Below are positions 57,475 through 64,000 of a stretch of 64,000 nt of DNA, one piece after another. Both the position numbers and the translations under genes were made by a program. The DNA lies in contig NZ_SRRO01000001.1 in NCBI RefSeq assembly GCF_004785795.1, forward strand, positions 4,464,001 through 4,528,000, in the 5' to 3' direction. The stretch comes from Nocardioides eburneiflavus. GTDB lineage: Bacteria > Actinomycetota > Actinomycetes > Propionibacteriales > Nocardioidaceae. The first letter of the stretch is position 1. Each line of letters opens with the position of its first letter. The notes beneath the pieces were generated by a model, which saw only the letters and a program-made list of their open reading frames with translations, made no database searches and was not told the origin of the DNA.

Positions 57475-59228
57475 GCAGCATCGACACCAGCAAGGTCGCG
57501 ACGAGCAACCGCACCGACGCCGCCACGGCGTCCAAGCCCGGCCCCGCCGGCTCGCTGGCCTCGTGGTCCGACGACCGCCTCGGCCTCGCCACGGCCATGA
57601 AGAAGAACCTGCGCAAGGTCTTCCCCGACCACTGGTCGTTCATGCTCGGCGAGATCGCGCTGTGGAGCTTCGTCGTGCTGCTCCTCACGGGCGTGTTCCT
57701 CACCCTGTGGTTCAACCCGTCGATGGGCCACATCACCTACGAGGGCTCCTACGACCAGCTCCGGGGCGTCGGCATGTCGGAGTCGATGGCCTCGACCCTG
57801 CACATCTCGTTCGACGTGCGCGGCGGCCTGCTGATGCGCCAGATGCACCACTGGGCGGCGGCGATCTTCATCGCCTCGATGATGGTCCACCTGCTGCGCG
57901 TTGCCTTCACCGGCGCCTACCGCAAGCCCCGTGAGCTCAACTGGGTCATCGGCTGCCTGCTGCTCCTCCTCGGCACCCTGGAGGGCTTCACCGGCTACTC
58001 GCTCCCCGACGACCTGCTGTCGGGCACCGGTGTCCGCGCCGCCGACGGGTTCCTCAAGGCCACCCCGGTCGTCGGCACGTACATGTCGTTCCTGCTCTTC
58101 GGCGGCGAGTTCCCCGGCGAGTCGATCATCCCGCGCCTCTACATCATCCACGTCCTGCTGATCCCGGGCATCCTGCTCGCGCTCATCGCCGCCCACATGC
58201 TGCTGCTCGTCTACCACAAGCACACCCAGTGGCCCGGCCCCGGCCGCACCGAGCAGAACGTCGTCGGCTTCCCGATGCTGCCCGTGTACGCCGCGAAGGC
58301 CGGCGGCTTCTTCTTCATGGTCTTCGGCGTCATCGCCATCATGGGCGGCCTGCTGTCGATCAACCCGGTGTGGAAGTTCGGCCCCTACGACCCGACCAAG
58401 GTGACGGCCGGCTCGCAGCCCGACTGGTACATGGGCTGGCCCGACGGCCTGCTCCGCATCATCCCGACCGGCTGGGAGTCGGTGATCTTCGGCTACACGA
58501 TCTCGTGGAACGTGCTGATCCCGATCCTCCTCGTCCCGCCGCTGATGCTGGTCATCCTGATGATGCTGCCCTTCCTCGAGGGCTGGATCACCGGTGACAA
58601 GCGCGACCACCACCTGCTCCAGCGCCCCCGCAACGCGCCGACGCGCACCGCGGTGATGGTGTCCCTGATGACCTTCTATGGCCTCGCCTGGGCCGCGGGC
58701 GGCAACGACATCATCGCCATCAAGCTCGACCTGAGCATCAACCAGATCACCTACTTCATGCGAGTGGCGATCTTCGTCGGGCCGCTCATCGCGTTCTGGA
58801 TCACCCGCCGCTGGTGCATCTCGCTGCAGCGTCACGACAACGAGAAGCTGCTCCACGGCTACGAGACGGGCATCATCACCCGCTCGCCCGAGGGCGCGTA
58901 CGCCGAGCGTCACCTGCCGATCAGCGAGACCGCCGCCTACACGCTCACCGCGCGTGACCGCGACGAGGTCTTCACCGTCGGCGGCGACACCGACGCCTCC
59001 GGCGTGGCCGCGCCCAACTCGCGCTCGGAGAAGCTGCGGGCCCGGCTGTCGTCGTGGATGTACAGCCACAACGTGCAGAAGCCCACGCGGGCCGAGCTCG
59101 AGGCGGCGCACCACCACGCCGAGCACGAGGCAGAGCTCCAGGCGGGTCTGGACCACCCGGTCGACGGTCACCAGTTCGACGACCACCGCCTGCGCGACAC
59201 GACCGACGTGCCGCTGCGCGACCACTGA
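57471..59228 (+). CDS. qcrB: Cytochrome b subunit of the bc1 complex
   Basis: Protein of 585 residues with about nine membrane helices. MHHWAAAIFIASMMVHLLRV and ALIAAHMLLLVYHKHTQWPGPG carry the paired His heme ligands; GFTGYSLPDDLLSGTGVRAAD is the Qo region, and IIPRLYIIHVLLIPG the following helix. The C-terminal ~110 residues (after the last helix) are a hydrophilic extension typical of actinobacterial QcrB. Ends the ctaE-qcrCAB operon with a hairpin terminator after it. Confidence 0.94.
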   Translation: MSSIDTSKVATSNRTDAATASKPGPAGSLASWSDDRLGLATAMKKNLRKVFPDHWSFMLGEIALWSFVVLLLTGVFLTLWFNPSMGHITYEGSYDQLRGVGMSESMASTLHISFDVRGGLLMRQMHHWAAAIFIASMMVHLLRVAFTGAYRKPRELNWVIGCLLLLLGTLEGFTGYSLPDDLLSGTGVRAADGFLKATPVVGTYMSFLLFGGEFPGESIIPRLYIIHVLLIPGILLALIAAHMLLLVYHKHTQWPGPGRTEQNVVGFPMLPVYAAKAGGFFFMVFGVIAIMGGLLSINPVWKFGPYDPTKVTAGSQPDWYMGWPDGLLRIIPTGWESVIFGYTISWNVLIPILLVPPLMLVILMMLPFLEGWITGDKRDHHLLQRPRNAPTRTAVMVSLMTFYGLAWAAGGNDIIAIKLDLSINQITYFMRVAIFVGPLIAFWITRRWCISLQRHDNEKLLHGYETGIITRSPEGAYAERHLPISETAAYTLTARDRDEVFTVGGDTDASGVAAPNSRSEKLRARLSSWMYSHNVQKPTRAELEAAHHHAEHEAELQAGLDHPVDGHQFDDHRLRDTTDVPLRDH

Positions 59229-59248
59229 GTCACAGCTCCACGCACGAC

Positions 59249-59275
59249 GGCCCGCCGGGATGATCCCGGCGGGCC
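59249..59275 (+). terminator. Terminator after qcrB
   Basis: GGCCCGCCGGGA-TGA-TCCCGGCGGGCC, a perfect 12-bp stem with a 3-nt loop, 20 bp after the qcrB stop, followed by CTCTGTGGTCT. Confidence 0.82.
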
Positions 59276-59303
59276 CTCTGTGGTCTCGGGTCGGGGACTT
59301 CGG

Positions 59304-59549
59304 CACGCCGTGGGCGGTGCGTGAGCCACATTCCGCGCGCGTCGAACGTGGGTGGGGCACCGCTCCCCCGCGCGCCGCCGTACGACACGCCGTGGGCGGT
59401 GCGTGAGCCACATTCCGCGCGCGTCGAACGTGGGTGGGGCACCGCTCCCCCGCGCGCCGCCGTACGACACGCCGTGGGCGGTGCGTGAGCCACATTCCGC
59501 GCGCGTCGAAGGTGGGTGGGGCACCGCTCCCCGGAGCGCCGTACCACCG
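59304..59549. repeat. Three tandem copies of an 82-bp palindromic unit
   Basis: Units start at 59304, 59386 and 59468, each beginning CACGCCGTGGGCGGTGCGTG. The first two are identical to the eye; the third differs by a C/G change and diverges in its last ~15 bp. Each unit has an inverted repeat (GCGGTGC...CCAC against GTGG...GCACCGC) around a CGCGCGCG-like centre. The array fills the gap between the qcrB terminator and the L,D-transpeptidase stop at 59555. Frames through it (repeated PHPRSTRAECGSRTAHGV) are artefacts. Confidence 0.9.
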
Positions 59550-59554
59550 GCCCG

Positions 59555-60778
59555 TCAGGAGAGCGCGGAGCCCTGCTTCCACTCGGCGGGCGGGAGGTTC
59601 CAGTCGCCGTAGCCGTTCTCGAGGGTCATCTGCCGGGCGGAGCCGGTGACCTCGACGACGTCACCGCGGCTGGTGCGGTCGTAGAGCCACTGGGCGTCGG
59701 CCAGGCTCATGCCCACGCAGCCGTGCGAGACGTTGGCACTCCCCTGCGAGCCGGTCGACCAGGGGGCGGCGTGGAGGAACTCACCGGAGTAGGTGACCCG
59801 CAGCGCGTACTGCACGTTGGACAGGTCGTAGTACTCCGGGTCCGACTCGTCGACGCCGATCGTGGCGGCGTTCATCCGCTTGCGGCGGAACTTCTCGATG
59901 ATGACCTTGGTGCCCGAGCGCGTCTCCCAGCCGGCCTTGCCGGCGCTGATCGGCATCGTGCGGGCGAGCTCGCCGTTGACGAAGGTGCGCATCGTGTGGG
60001 TGCTCACGTCGACGCGGCTGACGACCGAGTCACCGATCGTGAAGTCGATGCTGCGTGACTCCTGGCCGTAGATCCCGTTGCCCGCCGGCAGGCTGTTGAT
60101 GTCGAGGTCGACCGAGACAGCCGTGCCGGACCTCCAGTAGCGCGCGGGTCGGTAGTGCGCCTCGCGGTCGCTGAGCCAGTACCAGGAGCCCTTCTGCGCA
60201 GGCTGGCTGGTCACCGACATGTGCTTCTCGAACAGGGCGCGGTCGGTCACCGGCAGGTCGAAGGTCACCACGACCGGCATCCCGACGCCGACGGTCTCGC
60301 CGTCGAGCGGGGCGATCGAGGGGAAGGTCTGCTCGTCGAGGGTCAGGTCGACGGTGTGGAACGACCGCGTGCGCTCGACGCTGCGGCCGTCGTCGCGGGT
60401 CGCGGTGGCGGTGATCGAGTAGTCGGTGCCCGGCTCGAGCCGGGTCGAGGAGGTCCACGTGCCGTCGGAGACCGTGCCCTCGACGTCTCCGACCGCGGAC
60501 GTGACCCGTACGGCGTCCAGCGCCCCGCCGGAGGCGGTCACTGTGACGGGCGCGTCGATCGGCACGGCGGCGGAGTCGGCGAAGCTGGTCGTCAGGCGCA
60601 CCGGCGCGGGCTTCGGGTCGTCGGTGGCGGCGGAGGCTCCCGGGCTGCCCGCGTCGCCGGCTCCGGCGTTGGACGGCGTGCTGCACGCGGCGAGGCCGCC
60701 CGACAGCACCAGCAGCGTCGCGGCAGCGGCCGTACGACGGCGTGCGGCGTGTGTGGACCCGAGCGCGCGTGAACGCAT
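59555..60778 (-). CDS. L,D-transpeptidase lipoprotein (Ig-like plus YkuD)
   Basis: Cell-wall cross-linking enzyme of 407 residues, making 3-3 peptidoglycan bonds. Signal peptide with lipobox (LLVLSGGLAACS), a linker, two Ig-like domains (~50-250), then YkuD at ~255-385 with catalytic NVSHGCVGMSLADAQWLYD (His and Cys of HGCxG) and upstream TGSQGSANVSHGC. It resembles LdtMt2-type proteins. It shows an ordinary start at 60778 (ATG-CGT) and is downstream of the cta operon on the same strand, separated by a terminator. Confidence 0.9.
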   Translation of the reverse strand: MRSRALGSTHAARRRTAAAATLLVLSGGLAACSTPSNAGAGDAGSPGASAATDDPKPAPVRLTTSFADSAAVPIDAPVTVTASGGALDAVRVTSAVGDVEGTVSDGTWTSSTRLEPGTDYSITATATRDDGRSVERTRSFHTVDLTLDEQTFPSIAPLDGETVGVGMPVVVTFDLPVTDRALFEKHMSVTSQPAQKGSWYWLSDREAHYRPARYWRSGTAVSVDLDINSLPAGNGIYGQESRSIDFTIGDSVVSRVDVSTHTMRTFVNGELARTMPISAGKAGWETRSGTKVIIEKFRRKRMNAATIGVDESDPEYYDLSNVQYALRVTYSGEFLHAAPWSTGSQGSANVSHGCVGMSLADAQWLYDRTSRGDVVEVTGSARQMTLENGYGDWNLPPAEWKQGSALS

Positions 60779-60829
60779 GCGACAAACCCCCCGTGCAGAG
60801 CCCGCCCGGACGGGCGGTGGAACAGAAGA

Positions 60830-60857
60830 ACCCGTCCAGAGTACGTCCTGGACGGGT
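60830..60857 (-). terminator. Terminator of the ctaC-ctaD-ctaF operon
   Basis: ACCCGTCCAG-AGTACGTC-CTGGACGGGT, a 10-bp perfect stem. On the minus strand it follows the ctaF stop at 60881 and is trailed by TTCTTCTGTT. A second GCCCGCCC/GGGCGG stem nearby (60800-60818) may add to it. Confidence 0.75.
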
Positions 60858-60880
60858 CCTTCCGAAAAGCGCGGGGTGCG

Positions 60881-61279
60881 TCAGTGGGCGTGCTCGCCGC
60901 GGTAGTACTCGAAGACGAACCCGCAGGTCACGACGGCACCGACGGTGAAGCCGATGATGACCAGCCACCAAGCGGTCATCGCCGTGCCGTAGACGATGAC
61001 GCCGAGGGCGAGGGCGCACCACAGCGGCCACCACGAGTAGGGCGGGAAGAAGCCCAGCTCACCGGCGCCGTCGGAGATCTCGCCGTCCTTGCGGTCCTCG
61101 GGGCGCGAGTCCATGCGCGAGGCGTGGAAGCCGAGGTAGAGGGTGACCATGCCGAACAGCAGGGCCGTCATCACCAGCGCGGTGGTGCCGGTCCAGTCCT
61201 CGGCGAGGAACCAGTAGGCCGGGGTGACCACCGCGACGAACAGGGCGGTGATCCCGAAGATCCATGCCTCGGCCTTCAT
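60881..61279 (-). CDS. ctaF: Cytochrome c oxidase subunit IV (actinobacterial)
   Basis: Protein of 132 residues with four hydrophobic segments: [40 protein letters not shown], then a charged loop ([21 protein letters not shown]), [20 protein letters not shown] and [20 protein letters not shown], ending EYYRGEHAH. The [11 protein letters not shown] segment is the family hallmark. Start codon overlaps the ctaD stop by ATGA. Confidence 0.92.
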   Translation of the reverse strand: MKAEAWIFGITALFVAVVTPAYWFLAEDWTGTTALVMTALLFGMVTLYLGFHASRMDSRPEDRKDGEISDGAGELGFFPPYSWWPLWCALALGVIVYGTAMTAWWLVIIGFTVGAVVTCGFVFEYYRGEHAH

Positions 61280-63051
61280 CGGTGGTCTCCCTCGGTGTCA
61301 TCGGTGGGCGAGTCGGCCCGGTCGCGCAGCATCTCCTCGCGACCATCCACCTCCGGCGCGTCGGCGACATCACCGTTGCGCTCGGCGGGGTTCTCGTCCA
61401 GCTCGAGCAGCGCGATCTCCGGGTGGTGCAGGTCGAAGGCCGGCGACTCGGAGCGGATCCGCGGGAGCGTGTGGAAGTTGTGGCGCGGCGGCGGGCTGCT
61501 GGTGGCCCACTCCAGGGAGCGGCCCCAGCCCCACGGGTCGTCCACCTCGACCTTCGGGCCCTTGGCGGAGACGTACACGTTGTAGAGGAACGGCAGCGTC
61601 GACGCGCCGAGCAGGAAGGCACCCACGGTCGAGATCTGGTTGAGCGTGGTGAAGCCGTCCTCGGGCAGGTAGTCGGCGTAGCGACGCGGCATGCCCTCGA
61701 CACCCAGCCAGTGCTGGACCAGGAACGTGGTGTGGAAGCCGATGAACAGGATCCAGAAGTGCAGCTTGCCGAGGCGCTCGTCGAGCATCTTGCCGGTCAT
61801 CTTGGGCCACCAGAAGTAGAACCCGGCGAACATCGCGAACACCACGGTGCCGAAGACGACGTAGTGGAAGTGCGCCACGACGAAGTAGGAGTCGGACACG
61901 TGGAAGTCGAGCGGAGGGCTGGCCAGGATGACGCCGGTGAGACCACCGAAGAGGAAGGTCGTGAGGAAGCCGATCGACCACAGCATCGGGGTGTCGAAGG
62001 ACAGCGACCCGCCCCACATCGTGCCGATCCAGTTGAAGAACTTCACGCCAGTCGGCACGGCGATGAGGAACGTCATGCCCGAGAAGAACGGCAGGTCGAC
62101 GGCGCCGGTGACGAACATGTGGTGGGCCCACACGGCCACCGACAGCATCGCGATGCCGAGGGTCGCGGCGACCAGGCCGACGTAGCCGAAGATCGGCTTG
62201 CGGCTGAAGACCGGGAGGATCTCGGAGATGATGCCGAAGAACGGCAGGGCGATGATGTAGACCTCGGGGTGGCCGAAGAACCAGAACAGGTGCTGCCACA
62301 GGATAGGTCCGCCGTGCGACGGGTCGAAGACGTGGGCGCCGAGGATCCGGTCGGCCTCCAGGGAGAGCAGCGCGCCGGCGAGGATCGGGAAGACCAGGAT
62401 CACGAGCATGCTGGTGATCAGCGTGTTCCACACGAAGATCGGCATCCGGAACATGGTCATGCCGGGCGCGCGCATGCAGATGATCGTGGTGATGAAGTTG
62501 ACGCCACCGAGGATCGAGCCGAGACCGGCCATCCAGAGGCCCATGATCCAGAGGTCGCCGCCCACGCCCGGGCTGCGGACGGCGTCGGACAGCGGCGTGT
62601 AGGCGAACCAGCCGAAGTCGGCGGCGCCGCCCGGCGTGAGGAAGCCGGACGCGGCGATCAGGCCACCGAACAGGAACAGCCAGTAGCTGAACATGTTGAG
62701 GCGCGGGAACGCCACGTCGGGCGCACCGATCTGGAGCGGCATGATGACGTTGGCGAAGCCGAAGAACAGCGGCGTCGCGAACAGCAGCAGCATGATCGTG
62801 CCGTGCATCGTGAACAGCTGGTTGTAGAGCTGGTCGTTGACGATCTGCGAGCCGGGGTAGGCCAGCTCGGAGCGGATCAGCATGGCCATCAGGCCGGCGA
62901 TCAGGAACCACGCGAACGAGGTGATCAGGTACATCTTGCCGATCAGCTTGTGATCGGTCGTGGTGAGGATGCGCACGGCCTGCTCACCCAGGGGCTTGCG
63001 CTCCGGCGGCGGTGCCGCGGCGTGCGGCGTGGCGGTGGTTGCGGCGCTCAC
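61276..63051 (-). CDS. ctaD: Cytochrome c oxidase subunit I
   Basis: Catalytic heme-copper subunit of 591 residues, twelve membrane helices. Heme a and a3/CuB ligands are recognisable: [18 protein letters not shown] (heme a His), [19 protein letters not shown] (CuB His and cross-linked Tyr), [20 protein letters not shown] (paired CuB His) and [19 protein letters not shown] (heme a3 and a His). The C-terminal ~70 residues are a hydrophilic extension. GTG start overlaps the ctaC stop by 4 bp. Confidence 0.95.
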   Translation of the reverse strand: MSAATTATPHAAAPPPERKPLGEQAVRILTTTDHKLIGKMYLITSFAWFLIAGLMAMLIRSELAYPGSQIVNDQLYNQLFTMHGTIMLLLFATPLFFGFANVIMPLQIGAPDVAFPRLNMFSYWLFLFGGLIAASGFLTPGGAADFGWFAYTPLSDAVRSPGVGGDLWIMGLWMAGLGSILGGVNFITTIICMRAPGMTMFRMPIFVWNTLITSMLVILVFPILAGALLSLEADRILGAHVFDPSHGGPILWQHLFWFFGHPEVYIIALPFFGIISEILPVFSRKPIFGYVGLVAATLGIAMLSVAVWAHHMFVTGAVDLPFFSGMTFLIAVPTGVKFFNWIGTMWGGSLSFDTPMLWSIGFLTTFLFGGLTGVILASPPLDFHVSDSYFVVAHFHYVVFGTVVFAMFAGFYFWWPKMTGKMLDERLGKLHFWILFIGFHTTFLVQHWLGVEGMPRRYADYLPEDGFTTLNQISTVGAFLLGASTLPFLYNVYVSAKGPKVEVDDPWGWGRSLEWATSSPPPRHNFHTLPRIRSESPAFDLHHPEIALLELDENPAERNGDVADAPEVDGREEMLRDRADSPTDDTEGDHR

Positions 63052-63974
63052 TCGCTGTGTCCTTCCGACTCGTCATCGAGACCGGCCTGGTCCCGGACGT
63101 AGCTGCCACCGAGAATGGGCGTCTCGGCGGTGTTGCCGGCCTCGGCCAGGTCGGCGAGGTAGGCGTCGTACTCCGACTGGCTGACGACCTCGACGTTGAA
63201 CAGCATCCGCGAGTGCGAGACACCGCAGAGCTCGTAGCACTTGCCGACGTACTCGCCCTCGACGGTCGGGGTGACCTGGAGCCTGTTGACCCGGCCCGGG
63301 ATGACGTCCATCTTGACGAGGAACGACGGCACGCCGAAGTCGTGGATCACGTCGGGCGAGTGCAGGTTGAACTGGATGGTCTGGTCGACCGGGATCACGA
63401 GCGTCGGGATCTGGGCGCCGGTGCCGGAGGTGTAGACGTAGGAGCCGTACGCGAAGTCGGGCTCACCGTTCTCGTCCTCGCCGCCGGTGGCCGAGGGGTC
63501 CTGCTCGCCGACACCGTGGTTGAAGGTCCACGACCACTGCTGGCCGAGCACCTCGACGGTCATGTCGGGCTCGGGGTCGAGCTTGAGGACCTCGTCCTGG
63601 ACGCGGACGGTGTGGAAGAAGAACACCACGCACATCAGCACCGGGGCGATCGTGTAGAAGACCTCGAGCGGCAGGTTGTAGCGCGTCTGCCGCGGGACCT
63701 CGTCGTGGCTGCGGCGGCGGAACCTCACCACGGCGTAGAAGATCAGGCCCCAGACGATGACGCCGGTCACCATCGCGGCGACCCAGGCCCACTTCCAGAG
63801 CTCATAGGTGTAGGGACCTTCGGCGCTGGCGCGGTCGGGCATCGCGAGGTTGCGGATCTGGTGCTGGTCGGCCTCGGAACATCCGGCCAGCACCAGCATC
63901 GTCACGCCCAGCAGCGCGGCCTTCAGGGTGCGCCTCGCAGGCACGCCTGAAAGCTTGGGGACTTGCAGACCCAC
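63048..63974 (-). CDS. ctaC: Cytochrome c oxidase subunit II
   Basis: CuA-binding subunit of 308 residues. A lipobox signal ([15 protein letters not shown]), two membrane helices ([21 protein letters not shown] and [16 protein letters not shown]), then the periplasmic-side cupredoxin domain: [12 protein letters not shown] (electron entry Trp region) and CuA ligands in [11 protein letters not shown] and [24 protein letters not shown]-like site lies before the GTG at 63974. It heads ctaC-ctaD-ctaF. Confidence 0.94.
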   Translation of the reverse strand: MGLQVPKLSGVPARRTLKAALLGVTMLVLAGCSEADQHQIRNLAMPDRASAEGPYTYELWKWAWVAAMVTGVIVWGLIFYAVVRFRRRSHDEVPRQTRYNLPLEVFYTIAPVLMCVVFFFHTVRVQDEVLKLDPEPDMTVEVLGQQWSWTFNHGVGEQDPSATGGEDENGEPDFAYGSYVYTSGTGAQIPTLVIPVDQTIQFNLHSPDVIHDFGVPSFLVKMDVIPGRVNRLQVTPTVEGEYVGKCYELCGVSHSRMLFNVEVVSQSEYDAYLADLAEAGNTAETPILGGSYVRDQAGLDDESEGHSE

Positions 63975-64000
63975 TGACGAGCCTCTCTCTCGGTCCTTTT

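Noticed and set aside
57405..59582. 725-codon minus-strand frame antisense to qcrB
   Set aside because: Shadow of qcrB plus the 82-bp repeats; the repeated peptide in it comes from the tandem DNA repeat.
1..64000. CRISPR arrays, tRNA or rRNA genes, insertion sequences, prophage
   Set aside because: No regularly spaced identical repeats with unique spacers, no tRNA-like cloverleaf with CCA or TTCGA arm, and no transposase, integrase or phage structural protein noticed.

Overview
This window looks like the chromosome of a high-G+C actinobacterium of the Nocardioidaceae type (Nocardioides or a close relative). The evidence is pervasive G/C at third codon positions, many GTG starts with ATGA/GTGA stop-start overlaps, and actinobacterial signature genes: a three-subunit qcrCAB complex, ctaF, PPi-dependent phosphofructokinase, a DnaQ-UvrC fusion, and an ArsA/SRPBCC/FadD block. 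The genus is an inference. I see no rRNA, tRNA, CRISPR array, insertion sequence or prophage.

Layout. 0-17 kb is mixed metabolism and regulation: the end of a LivF ABC ATPase, a PucR regulator, a metallophosphoesterase lipoprotein, an APC permease, PPi-PFK, an MFS exporter, DUF1028 plus glycerol kinase, a DUF4397/sortase/membrane-protein operon, and a NarL-type two-component system. 16-64 kb follows a backbone whose order I recall from Mycobacterium and Streptomyces: acyltransferase, ROK glucokinase, ArsA, SRPBCC, FadD, NlpC/P60, DnaQ-UvrC, AsnC-like, trpD, ctaE-qcrCAB and ctaCDF. The last part encodes the cytochrome bc1-aa3 respiratory chain, with CtaG as assembly factor.

Two kinds of accessory material sit inside this backbone. 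The first is a complete-looking Tad/Flp pilus system in three pieces: tadE-tadG at 22.2-23.9 kb; cpaB, a cpaE-like ATPase, tadA, a VWA-tadB fusion, tadC, a histidine kinase and a response regulator at 28.1-36.6 kb; and two Flp pilins at 36.7-37.2 kb. No prepilin peptidase is in view. A palindrome, TAGTC-N6-GACTA, lies upstream of cpaB, of flp and of a 1,535-residue secreted Ig/FN3-type surface protein at 46.8 kb, and a half-site lies upstream of tadE. I propose one regulon of pilus plus adhesin, possibly run by the embedded two-component system. The second is three loci (19.7, 39.9 and 43.2 kb) of HTTM/gamma-carboxylase-like membrane proteins with a shared extracytoplasmic tail, found once as a split two-gene version; their base composition is visibly less G/C-rich than their neighbours.

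Regulatory RNA and repeats. A c-di-AMP (ydaO-type) riboswitch precedes the NlpC/P60 hydrolase. Five copies of a ~40-bp palindromic intergenic element occur, one of them expanded into 34-bp tandem repeats after ctaG. A separate 82-bp unit is repeated three times between qcrB and an L,D-transpeptidase gene. A NYN-domain gene at 41.5-42.8 kb carries a one-base frameshift.
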